Positions 9,035 through 18,500 of a stretch of 18,500 bases of DNA are shown one piece after another. This DNA comes from Xylaria sp. FL1777. Taxonomy: Eukaryota; Ascomycota; Sordariomycetes; Xylariales; Xylariaceae. The stretch is taken from contig MU400958.1 of NCBI GenBank assembly GCA_022578965.1, positions 1 to 18,500 of the forward strand. Direction: 5' to 3'. A program made the translations under genes and the position numbers. The notes below the pieces were generated by a model. That model was not told where the DNA came from and did no database searches. It was given only the letters and a program-made list of their open reading frames with translations. Every line of letters begins with the position of its first letter. Position 1 is the stretch's first letter.

Positions 9035-12000
9035 TCAACGCCAAAGGATACAAATCAAATCGTCATATGTGCTGGCCTTCGAGGAGTCTCGAGCGGTTGG
9101 CTCTCGCTTACGTAGAAGGCGTCCTGCTTCTTCCCGCTTTGCACGAGCCTCTGTCTCGAACCTTGGTTCTTGCTCTAATGCCTCCGACAGCTTAAACAAA
9201 CAGCGAGCATGTTCGGCCAGGAGAGTGTTTTTTTGCATGTTTGTAACAACCAAGGCGTCTCGGAGATGTTTACTAGATGTGATCTCATCAATGTGGGTTC
9301 CAATGGAGTCAATGATGATATCTTACATGGCAGCTTCGAGGTAACCTCTGCCCAGAGCCGTGCAGCCGAGGCGATACATGCACGCTGCGTTGAAAGGGTC
9401 GCTTCGCATCTGGCCGCCTTTCAGCCAGAGATTTTGTGCTTCCAAGAAATGGTACTCTGCAAGCTCATGATTCCCCTCGTGACGACTAACAGTCCCAAGG
9501 CCGAAATGTGTGCTGCAAATATCAGTTAACAGGTTACGAAAGTTGATTGAATAGAGAAACTGACTATGCAGCAACGGCCCAGTTATATGGTTCAACCGAC
9601 TCGACTTGTAGCAAGGCCCCGTCCATGAGCTCCCGGGCTTGCTTCGCTTTCCCCGACCAGACCAAACCCAAGCCCATACTGTTCATAATCTCCGCCGGCC
9701 ATTCTCCCTTACGGTCAGTCTGTAGATTCGACCATTCTTGGAAATGGTTACGTGCCAATTCCTGCCACTGCATCGCTTCGGCAAAGCGATTTAAAGTCGC
9801 TAGTCCTGTTGCAATATTGTCTGCAGCCCACGAAGATTCTCGTGGGTTGAATGGAACGTCGCCCCGACGGACGTTGTAGGACTCTTTCAACCACTTCACT
9901 CCCTCTTCGGCCTTACCAAGATGGACAAGCAGTTGTCCTTGGTGTGATGTTAGGGAACCTTGGAGACCCACTGTCTGCTCCAACTTTGGTAATGTATTCA
10001 TCGCTAACCTATTAACCTCGAGGAGATCCGCCAACTCATCGTACGAGTTAAGCTCCAACAAATATCTAAACTAGTTATTTAGATTCATTACGGGACAGAA
10101 GGAAAGGGCGTACTACCTTTGACATGCATTGTTGAGATCACAGTAAGTCTGCAATACCGAGAACTGGGGATTGTAACCATGTTCCTCTCGAAAGCAATCC
10201 TTCAGACTGATGACATGTTGGAGATATAAAGCACAGCGATCCCACATGAGGTATAACTGGGCCACGTTAGAATCCCGCCGGGGGAAAGCTTTAGACACCA
10301 GAACCGTCGCATCGTTGAAGGCAATTTGTCTTTTCTCGAATCCCATGAAATGCTTAAAAGAGGTTTGAACAAGGCGATGAAGGGAAAATGTTCGAGATGA
10401 TTTGTCTCTCTTAATCAATGCAAGGGTCAGAAGATCCTCAATTGCTTCGGAGAAACTATTTTCTAAGTTAAGACTTGACTAATTTCCGGGTGGAGAACTT
10501 ACAGAAGAGAATTGGCGCAGAAACTCAACGATTCCGGTAAATCAGTGGAACACATCGGCTCAAAAAGTGCCTGGGGAATACTGTCTGGCTCCAAGAAAGA
10601 CATGACTGCTAGGATGCATTGACTCTTTGTGTCGAGAGATTTGTATGATATCTCCCAAAGCGCATTGATGGAGCGATTACCAGAGATCCCGTGGACTTCG
10701 CTCGGATGTTGATTGTAGAAGTTGAGAAATTCCAAGATCGACAAAGCCCGTCTGTGAATCAAACCAGCCATTGTAGATATCGCAAGAGCATGCCCACTCA
10801 ACTTTTCAGAAAGTTGAAGAGCTGAAGTGGTTTCATCTTTTTCGAGTTCCATACTAATGTCTGCCGAGAGTAGATGAAGGAGAAATCTTAAACCAGTATC
10901 ATTGTCCCAGTTTGCAATTTCCATCCCACGATCAGCTAGTTCGAACCCGAAGACAGGGTTACGACAAGTGATAATAGCTTGACCCCGGCTAGAGAGAGGC
11001 CAGAAATCCCGTACCAAATCTGGGTCCTCAGCATTATCGTATACGATCAGCCAACGGCACTCTAGTAGTTGTTAGCATCTTGTATACGTAATCCAGGCGA
11101 CTTCTGACTAACGCGTATGCTGTAGCCAGTTCAAAACTAGTGCATGATTTTTGTTATGATCTCCCTGCCTAGCATCTTCCAATCTAAGTCGCATAGCAAT
11201 GTCTGTGAAACTCTGCCGAATGGAAACAAGTTTTTCGCTATGAACCCAAAATAGAGCATCGAGATCGTCCTGGCGTAATTTCTGTTCAGCATATCTTAGG
11301 GCAATGGTGCTCTTACCTACTCCACCAAGACCATGAATCGCCAACGAGCTGAAGGTAGTGGAAGTGTCAATTTTGCTGAAATACTGGTCCATTTTCTCAA
11401 TAACATCTACGCGGTCAAAAAACCGGGACGTCCTAATCGACGGGAGGATGATGCATGGAAGCTTAGCTTTTTCCTCTAAGAATGGCGCCGGAGAGGTTGC
11501 TTTGAAGAAGTTGGAAGTGGTGGTTTGGCTCGCTCTTTTCCCGTGGCCTTGCTCAGCTGTGTGGCTATTGGTTTGGCCCGGTTTTTTTGAGCGCGATAAC
11601 AATTGATCGACTTGCTTGGCAACGGATGAGTATTTCTCCTCAAGAGGCTTCCACTCATCATTATATGACTGGGCTGGCCAAAACAAGGAAGTCAGCTCAC
11701 GCGATGAACCAAAGGCGAGGGCGATTAGGGAGGTCTTACCAGCTGTCGAAGATCTCGTAGGGGGATCCATCGGCTCCACTGGTAAATCATTACGCATGAA
11801 GTTGATCACATAAGTCAAGAAATTCAGCAATGCAATGCCGGATTCGATACACGATTCTTGGAGCTCTACCGAAAATGTTTCTGCCCGGCTAAAGCAGCTA
11901 TTTAGAAGACTCATTTTATGGAAGAAATCAGACATCATACGACAGACTCGTGATACTGCCGGTTTCTCTTCTCGGAGAATCTGTATAGCGCAAATTAGTT

Positions 12001-12388
12001 TCTACATAACAAAAGGCGTTGATAAGTCCATGTAAACCTTGATGGTCAACCTGATCAAGCCCCATAGGACTGATGGGTTGATCTTGGAACTTGTCTTGAA
12101 TATCCACGTATCCGTGAAGACCTTCAACTTGGCTAGACCGGGTTCGAGGACTGCGAATTCTCTGAAGGTCGACCCATCGCCGCACTGGTCGTGCAGTATA
12201 TCCCAGAGGTCGTCCCAAGCATTATAGTCAAGCACCTGACGAAGGTCGTTGGGCTCCAATTGGCCACTGCAAGAGCTGACAGTTGACCTCCATTGCTCTA
12301 CCAGTATCCGTTCTCTGTCACCATGTAAGTAATTAATGTAGGCGCAGCACTCGAAGAATTGACTCGATTACATTTGAGAGCCCTGCAT
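9035..12388 (-). CDS. NLR-like STAND receptor: N-terminal helical domain, NB-ARC, TPR
   Basis: A predicted intracellular signal-transduction ATPase of the kind used in fungal non-self recognition and programmed cell death. The exons (- strand) are 12372-12388, 12038-12314, 11113-11980, 10503-11061, 10117-10455, 9565-10065, 9327-9512 and 9035-9272. They keep one frame over 994 aa, and the introns are 47-57 bp. Residues about 50-170 resemble the DUF7708-type N-terminal domain of fungal STAND proteins (VLWGLIR near W90). A Ser/Thr/Lys-rich linker follows. The NB-ARC part has a P-loop GLGGVGKST (about 315-323), Walker B-like RWLIVYDNAED (about 390-400), a sensor-type AIITCRNP, GLPLA-like LSGHALAIS and the MHD-position LHRLVQ (about 599-604). 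From about 690 to 950 there are TPR-like helices (ELADLLEVNRLAMN, GLGTVSRHEGNHELAEYHF, MYRLGCTALGRGYLEAA). The 17-bp first exon and its ATG are the least certain part. The effector domain and ligand are unknown. Confidence 0.85.
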
Positions 12389-12932
12389 TAGATCAAATCA
12401 TCTGTCACTCCCTGTCGCCAACGAATGTATTTGTCAAATGCCGAATAGAATGGTTTACTACCTAGGACTAATTAGACCTAACGTGAATGTTAAGTGGTAG
12501 TTGTAGCCAAGAGAAATTGAAGTAGGTAGAGACAGAGTGAACAGGCTCGAACGAGCACAGTGGGGAGATCGAATCTTTAAGTACGCCCAGACTTTAGGTA
12601 AGGGAGGCATTCACTAGAGATTGGCTGGGGACAGCTCCCTGGGTACCTTTGGTATTGTAAAGTGCGCAGCTGTAAGCGAACCAACTGCGCCACGGTCTTT
12701 GGTCCATACGTAGTCAAAAGGACACAGGATTTCAAGCCGTACGTCAGCTCAAAACCTTCGCTTATATTAACAGGTTTCGCAGGTGAGTCCGTCTACATCA
12801 TTGAAAACATGAGTACCGTACTTTCCCCAACCCCTTAAACTGGTAACTACATGACACCACAGCTCACCAATGTTTGGCGCTTGAATAATGTCGTGAAGTG
12901 GCCAAGCGACTGCTGCCAACCCATCTCCACTT
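12389..12932. other. Intergenic: NLR promoter side and amidase 3' side
   Basis: This 544-bp gap lies between two genes read in the same direction. It should contain the amidase 3' UTR and the NLR promoter. I see no TATA or CCAAT box placed convincingly. A stem-loop with a tRNA A-box look-alike lies at 12662-12693, and a short block shared with the left end of the window lies at 12816-12878. Confidence 0.45.
12662..12693 (-). repeat. Stem-loop with tRNA A-box-like sequence
   Basis: GTGCGCAG and CTGCGCCAC pair as an 8-bp stem with one bulge. On the - strand TGGCGCAGTTGG (12681-12692) fits the Pol III A-box consensus. No B-box or matching acceptor stem follows, so this is not a tRNA gene; it could be a tRNA-derived remnant. 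Confidence 0.35.
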
Positions 12933-14914
12933 CTAGAGATTATTTTTGGCTGACGAGCTATTGCTCAACTGAGTGACCGGAAGATTGAACGGTTGCGGCC
13001 CGTTTTCGTGGACTTTAGACAGCTCTTCAAACGCATGAGCAACGCGCAGAAGAACCCCGTCCGAGAAGGCCTTGGTGATGAACGTAATAGAGTAACTACG
13101 CGGATTAGCAGAGAAGAACATATAGAATGGTAGAGATGAATACTAACGGAATTCCAGGGGCGATTCTGACTAAGTGTGGCTCACTGTCTTCAAGCTGGAT
13201 AGTAGTGTTCTCGGGATAGAAACCCAAAGGAACACCAATCACGGGAAATCCCATCTTCGCAGCCAGGTCATTTCCTATACCAAAAGAAGATGGGATGGCA
13301 AGAACGTCAAGGTTGTACTTGTCCATTGCCCCAAGAATGCCTCCTTCACCGCCGAAGAAGCGTTCCTGTTCAACCATTTCATGATATTTCTCACTCTCAA
13401 CATCGACCCCTTCCGCTTGCGTCCAGAGGAACTTCCCAATATCACGGCTCGGATATTCTTCCTCTTTGTGTGTCTTCGTAAACTCGATGATGTCTTCCGC
13501 AGATTGAATATTGTGTGGATTATTCTCAACCGTGCTTAGGTAATGCATAATATCTCGTTTGAACTCCGAGGATCGCACGATACCCTTAACTTGCTCATTG
13601 AGTTTTTTGAACTCGTCAGCAGCAGGAAAGTTAGCATTATCAATAACTTGCGCACCCGCAGAGGCTAATGTCCGCAACGCTGCTTCGAATGAAATCATGA
13701 TCGGAGATGTCGGGTCGGCAGTAAAGCTGTTGCGAGGGACGCCGATTGTAACGCCACCCAAATCAGTCCCACTGCAGTATTTTACGAAGTCGGGAATTTT
13801 TTGAAATGGAATATTCCATGTCCTCACATCACGTTCACTTCGCCCCGCCATGTTGTTGAGCATGTAGGCAGCATCTCTTACTGTACGTGTGAGTGTACCG
13901 ATGACATCTTGTCGGCTTGATATTGGGATTGCGCCATCGTTGGGGATGAGACCGCGGCTCGGCTTCAGCCCAACGACACTGTTAAACTCTGCCGGCTCTA
14001 ATATGCTGCCGAACGTCTTCAATGGTGTTAGATATAATTACAAGTGGTGTTAGACAAGTGAGATGGAATATGGAGTCACCTCGGTGCCAATGGCTGCAGC
14101 CGACAACCCCAGAGCGATAGCCACGGCCGAGCCGGAACTGCTTCCTTCAGGAGTAGAGTTTGGATAGTATGCTCCGAGTGTCTGGCCACCTCTGGGGCTC
14201 CAACCGGCGCTAACGTTCAGGCCTCTGAAATTGCCCCATTCCGAAAGGTTGGTTTTTCCAAGAATGAGTGCGCCAGCAGCTCGTAAATTGGAAACCACTG
14301 AGGATTCCACAACTGGCTTGGCGCCGAGAAGTACATACGAACCAGCTGAAACATCTAACTTGTCTTTTGTCGCGATGTTATCTTTGACTAGAATGGGGAT
14401 TCCATGTAGAGGGCTTTAAAGCATTGTAAGTATTGAGATGGTTCGATGAGATAGGGGAGCAACCGCACCCTCTGCTACCCTTCTCCCTGCGTTCCTGGTC
14501 TAACGCTAAGGCGACACTTAGAGCATCAGGATTGAGCTGTAAGACTGCGTTAAACTCGGACGCCTCCTCGATTCGGGAAATATAGGCTCTGACGAGGTCG
14601 GTCGAGGTAATGTCGCCTGCGTCGAGATGTGTGGAAAGCTGTTCGACGGTGACATTCGCCAAGGATGGGATATTGCGGAGCTCTAAGTGTGTGTGTGTAA
14701 GCAACTAAGCTTCTAAGCATCTAAGCTTAGACCCAAACACAAGCAACATGTTCTCCGATCTAAGTACGGTCCACTTACCCGACTGCTTGACATCCATTTC
14801 TCGGGGAAAGCGCTTCCGAAGATGCGAAGATGCGGATTGCAAAGCTGATAAGATGACTAGGCACATAATACCACCAAGTAGTCGTTGTAACAGAGGAGTG
14901 CTTCGAACTTCCAT
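12933..14914 (-). CDS. Secreted amidase-signature family hydrolase
   Basis: This protein is expected to cleave amide bonds by the Ser-cisSer-Lys mechanism of the amidase signature family; the substrate is not predictable. The exons (- strand) are 14779-14914, 14469-14682, 14080-14413, 13148-14016 and 12933-13095, joining in frame to 571 aa. The introns are 96, 55, 63 and 52 bp. The N-terminus has a hydrophobic secretion signal (LLGGIMCLVILSALQSASS) followed by a dibasic KR site, suggesting a pre-pro form processed by a Kex2-type protease. The catalytic residues visible are K127 in GPLHGIPILVKDN, cis-Ser S208 in EGSSSGSAVAIA and the nucleophile S232 in GTETFGSILEPA. The cis-Ser to nucleophile spacing of 24 equals that in known members. 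The second intron uses a GTGCGG donor chosen because it restores RGPLHGIP; a GTAGCA donor 11 bp upstream would break the frame. It lies immediately upstream of the NLR gene in the same direction. Regulation is unknown; a 12-bp palindrome lies 45 bp upstream of the ATG. Confidence 0.9.
14683..14728. repeat. Short simple repeats inside amidase intron 1
   Basis: A GT dinucleotide run (about 14687-14697) and three 8-bp units of the form (T/A)(T)CTAAGC (about 14703-14727) lie next to the 3' splice site. They make intron 1 longer (96 bp) than the others in the gene. Confidence 0.6.
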
Positions 14915-15110
14915 ACGTTAGGGCGTGAGGCGTGAGCAGGGAGCACTAACAGATATACATAGGTACCTATCGTGAAACAGTGCTCTAGCACACTACTTAT
15001 TCTAGCACACTACCGTATTTACCCTAAAAAGACTGAATGGCAACCGTTGCCAAGATTGCTTGGCAATTGAGCACTGGCTATCAGTGGCTAACCTTATCCC
15101 AACTACCCTA
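14915..15110. promoter_or_regulatory. Amidase upstream region at the edge of the AT-rich block
   Basis: It contains a perfect 12-bp palindrome ATAGGTACCTAT (14959-14970), a 13-bp direct repeat TCTAGCACACTAC (14984-14996 and 15001-15013) and an 8-bp perfect inverted repeat TTGCCAAG/CTTGGCAA (15047-15066). Normal base composition ends shortly after. The promoter role is inferred from position only. Confidence 0.4.
15047..15066. repeat. Perfect 8-bp inverted repeat
   Basis: TTGCCAAG and CTTGGCAA surround a 4-base loop. A second small inverted repeat, CACTG/CAGTG, follows within 25 bp. Both lie at the composition boundary. Confidence 0.6.
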
Positions 15111-15753
15111 GCGTAAGTTTTGTACTTATTTAGTATGGAGTTAGTACAGCACACTAGTAAAACTCTGATATTCCTTGCATTGTATATGCTGCAACACTTA
15201 CTTACCTAACATAAAGACCTTAAAAGACCTAATTAGCTTATAACTCTAACAAATCTATTAGTATAATTACTTAATTATGAATTTGGTTAATGCGTTAGTT
15301 TTTTTAGTTTGTAAGTACTTTTAATTATACTAAAATTGCGTAGCTAACTAAGTATTAATAAACAAACTTGCGTTTAACTTTATAGGCTTTTTATTTTTAG
15401 CTAGCGAGATTTTTAACCTTTGTATTTGTTATTTTAGGCTATAAACCCGGATTTAAACTTGCTATAACTACTAAAATCCTAGATTACTTAAGTATATTAT
15501 GCTAAATAACTTCTATTGTTATAAAAAAACTTTTAAAATTATACCTAGTATTAATATATAAATAGCAATAATAATATAGCTAACTTATATATATGTTATA
15601 AATATAAGCTATTAATAAAAGCATAAAATAAATAGCTATATTAAAATTAAGTTATTATATTGCTTAGCTTTTTAATACAAAAGCTAAAGCTTATTAAATA
15701 TGTACTAAACACTTTTAAATTTATTAAATACACTAGTTTTTAGCGCTATAAAT

Positions 15754-15897
15754 GCTTTATTAGTAGCTTTATTAGCTATTTTATTAGTTACTTTATTAGC
15801 TACTTTATTAGCTACTTTATTAGCTACTTTATTTATAACTTTATTAGTAACTTTATGTAAAACTTTAGGTAAAACTTTAAGTAAAACTTTAAAGGTT
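15754..15897. repeat. 12-bp minisatellite, about 12 units
   Basis: About twelve consecutive 12-bp units (type ACTTTATTAGCT) stay in phase. They begin as GCTTTATTAGTA and drift to ACTTTAAGTAAA in the last units. A period of four codons suggests a former coding repeat later mutated. Confidence 0.85.
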
Positions 15898-16184
15898 TTA
15901 TTTTATACTTTATTAAATATTTAGCGTTAGTAAAAAAAATAAGCAAAAAAAATATATATATTATGTATTAAAATATTAAAATAAATAAATAGCATAAATA
16001 TATATAAGCTAGTTTTAATTAGTTTTTAATTAGTTAATAAAGTTAGTTTTAAATTTAAAAGCATTTAATAATGCTTTTTAAGCTTATTAAAACATTTATA
16101 CATTGTTTTTGCATATAAATTAGCTTATAAAAGTTTTAGCAATAATAGCTAAGTTATTTTTAAGAAAATTTACCTATAAAAAAT

Positions 16185-16358
16185 AAGTAATTAATATATT
16201 AATAAGTAAAGCTTTTAAATTTACTATATAATTTAAGTAAAAACTACAAAATTATTATTATTATTTAATAAACTATTTATATATTTTAACTATTATAAGT
16301 AATTAATATGTTTATAAATAAAGCTTTTAGTTTTATTATATAAATTAAGTAAAAATTA
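16185..16358. repeat. Degenerate direct repeat, 112-bp offset
   Basis: A segment of about 60 bp starting at 16185 (AAGTAATTAATAT...) recurs at 16297 with scattered substitutions. Both copies share AAAGCTTTTA, TATATAA and TTAAGTAAAAA in the same order and spacing. Confidence 0.65.
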
Positions 16359-16926
16359 AAAGTTCGTTACTATTTTTTAGCAAAATAAAAGCTTTGCTAG
16401 TTTATATGCTTAATAAAAATAACAATATAACGCAAAGCAAATTATTATTGCTAGTAAATTTAGTAGTGTTACTATTTTTTAGCTGCTTTATTATTTTTAT
16501 TTTTAAGCTATTAACCTTTAATTTATGCTAGCTATACATTTTTTTTAATACTTTGTTTTTAAGGCTTTTATAGTTATTTTAAGGCATTTTAAAAGCTTTA
16601 AAAGTATTAATTAGCTTAATTTTATTATTTATAATAGCTTTTAAGATCTTTAAATTAGTACGTTTTAATAAGTAGAAATACTAGTTATTTAATTATAATT
16701 GCTTTTAATTAATGCTTTTTATATTAATTTTGTAGTTATTGCGGCTATTTAAATAAATAAATATACTGGTTTTTTTAAATAATTTAGCAACTAAAGCTTG
16801 ATTTTTTAGCATAAACGTGTTATAAAATTAGCACTAAAGTGGCCTTTAAAGCGGCCTAATGCCTTTATATATACCTTGCACCTTTTTTTTTACTAGCTAA
16901 AGCTAAAGTTATATAATAATTTATTT

Positions 16927-17030
16927 AGCTTACTAAGCTTATAGTAATTTAAAGCTTACTAAGCTTATAATAATTTAAAGCTTATTAAGCTTATAATAAT
17001 TTAATGCTTATTAAACTTGCAATAATTTAA
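16927..17030. repeat. 26-bp tandem repeat, 4 copies
   Basis: The units are at 16927-16952, 16953-16978, 16979-17004 and 17005-17030, each ending TAATTTAA. The first three contain the palindrome AAGCTT; the fourth has diverged there. Differences between copies are mostly C/T or G/A. Confidence 0.85.
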
Positions 17031-18500
17031 AAAAAGTTATTACTTTTTTTACTTTTTCTTTGTTTATATAATTATATACTTTTTATATTTAGTTATTTAC
17101 TTAGTTCTAGTTTTTTAATTATTAATTTTTTATAACTACTAAACACTAATATATTTATTACTTTTAATCTTTTAAAACCTTTATTAATGCATAATAATAA
17201 AAGTACTTTAAAAACCTCTTTAATGAACTACTATTAAAAATCCTATTATTACTTAAAAATTAAAACTTTAAAAGCAAACTTATTATATTAATATATAATA
17301 AGTTTATTATATTTTAATAGCTCTTTAATTAATAAAACTTACCACATAAAAATAAATATTAATATAAAAAGTTAAATAATAAATAATTTACAAAATAAAC
17401 TTTTAAAAGTATACTAAAAAAATATTTAAAAAACAAAAATGCTAAATAGCATTATATAAGTAAACTTTACTTAATAATTAATAAAACTAAATCTAAGTTA
17501 TATTATTAAAAATAAAAAATTAAAAATTAAGTTTAAAAATCTTAAAAACTTTTAAAACTAGCAATATATTAAAATAATAAACCTTAGTACTTTTATTAGC
17601 TACTTTTATTAAAAAAAAAACAGTAGCAAAAAAAAAGAAATTAAGCAGTAATAATAAAAAAAAACTAATATTAATACTAGTATTATAAAATAAATTAATT
17701 ATTTTAACTTAAAAAATAGCTTAAATACTAAGCGTTATAACTTTTAAACTAATATAAATATTAATTATAATAATTAAAGTAGCAATAATATTTGCTACTA
17801 TAATAATAAATTAAAGCTTTAAATAAATAATTATATTATAATTAATATTAATATTATTACTAGTAAACTTAATGCTTATTTTTATTATTATTATATTTAA
17901 AGTAATAATTTAAAATAAAAAACTTAACTTTTTATTACTATTATTATTTTTATTATTAAAATTATTTATAATATTAAAAATGCTAAACATTAAAAGTTTT
18001 AAACTTATTGCTTTAAAGCTTTATAATAAATTTATAAATATAAAAGCCTTTTTAATTTATGCTAAACTTTATTTAAAATAACATTTTATTATTATTATAA
18101 AAAAAGATTAAAAAGTAATAACTATTTTATAATTTTTGTTAAAAAAAGTACTAAAATAGTTTTAATTTATTTTAAAAGATTTTTTAAAAGCTAATAAGTT
18201 AACTAACTTTAAGCTAAAAACAAAAAAAATTTTCAAAAACTATATTAAGTTTAAAAATTAAATAAAAATATTATTTAAAAATAGTTAAAAAGTAAAACAT
18301 ATAAAAAAAGCATTTTATTGCTTAAAATAAATAAAAGTAGTAGTAAATTATGCTATAAAATTTAAACAATTAATAGTAATTTTAAAATTGCTTAAGCTTA
18401 TATTATTTTATTTATTTTATAATAAACTTAAAACTTAAGTTTAAAACAAACTATATAAAATAAATAAACTAGCAAAAATTAATATATATATTAATATAGC

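Larger units (their letters stand above)
15111..18500. repeat. Extreme AT-rich, RIP-like repeat block without genes
   Basis: Base composition changes over about 100 bp to a sequence that is overwhelmingly A and T and rich in TA. CpG and CpA are rare; the remaining C is mostly in GCT or ACT context, and G in AGC or AGT. TAA and TAG stops are dense in all frames, and no open frame longer than about 60 codons exists. This is the signature of repeat-induced point mutation (C to T, preferring CpA), so the block is most likely a heavily mutated transposable element or nested set. The element type cannot be read. Several internal tandem and direct repeats survive. The block runs off the right edge. 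Confidence 0.8.

Noticed and set aside
11358..11606. 82-codon + strand open frame over the NLR
   Set aside because: It lies opposite the NB-ARC exon, whose - strand frame has the P-loop; shadow frame.
12681..12692. Possible tRNA gene from an A-box match
   Set aside because: There is no B-box (GGTTCRANNCC), no T-arm and no complementary acceptor stem at the right distance.
15111..18500. Mitochondrial DNA insertion or centromere as explanation of the AT-rich block
   Set aside because: No mitochondrial gene or tRNA is readable and the depletion of CpA and CpG fits RIP better; a centromere cannot be tested from one window.

Overview
The window looks like nuclear DNA of a filamentous ascomycete (Pezizomycotina). 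The protein-coding genes have short GT..AG introns (47-103 bp), most with CTAAC/CTGAC-like branch points. The families are fungal: coronin with a long Pro/Ala linker, a secreted amidase, an NB-ARC/TPR STAND receptor, and remnants of a DUF3638-type giant protein, a CmcJ-like oxygenase and a fungal AAA ATPase. The right end turns into an extremely A+T-rich block with the sequence habit of repeat-induced point mutation (RIP). I cannot name the species. Family names rest on recognition of motifs, not on a database search.

Layout. 1-1487: non-coding, with an AT-rich left end carrying imperfect inverted repeats and a hairpin. 1488-6045: a conserved housekeeping block with CRN1 (coronin, + strand, 7 exons), HIS6 (histidine biosynthesis isomerase, - strand, 3 exons, convergent with CRN1) and FAF1 (40S ribosome assembly factor, + strand, single exon, divergent from HIS6 over a shared promoter of about 309 bp). 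6513-8857: a gene graveyard, all on the - strand, holding the C-terminal part of an AAA ATPase with a frameshift, joined directly to a degraded DUF3638-type fragment, then a 5'-truncated CmcJ-like oxygenase fragment. 9035-12388: an apparently intact 8-exon NLR-like gene (N-terminal STAND-type helical domain, NB-ARC, TPR; 994 aa in my model). 12933-14914: a 5-exon secreted amidase-signature protein (571 aa in my model), also on the - strand. From about 15110 to the end: gene-free, RIP-like AT-rich DNA with several short tandem and direct repeats.

The three genes on the left serve unrelated housekeeping roles: actin dynamics, histidine synthesis and rRNA processing. The right half reads as an accessory, fast-changing island between conserved genes and a RIP-mutated repeat block, in which an NLR-type receptor gene and a secreted hydrolase survive among broken genes. 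No tRNA, rRNA or CRISPR is supported. Every exon chain given for the four spliced genes keeps one open frame through all junctions; all splice sites are manual predictions.
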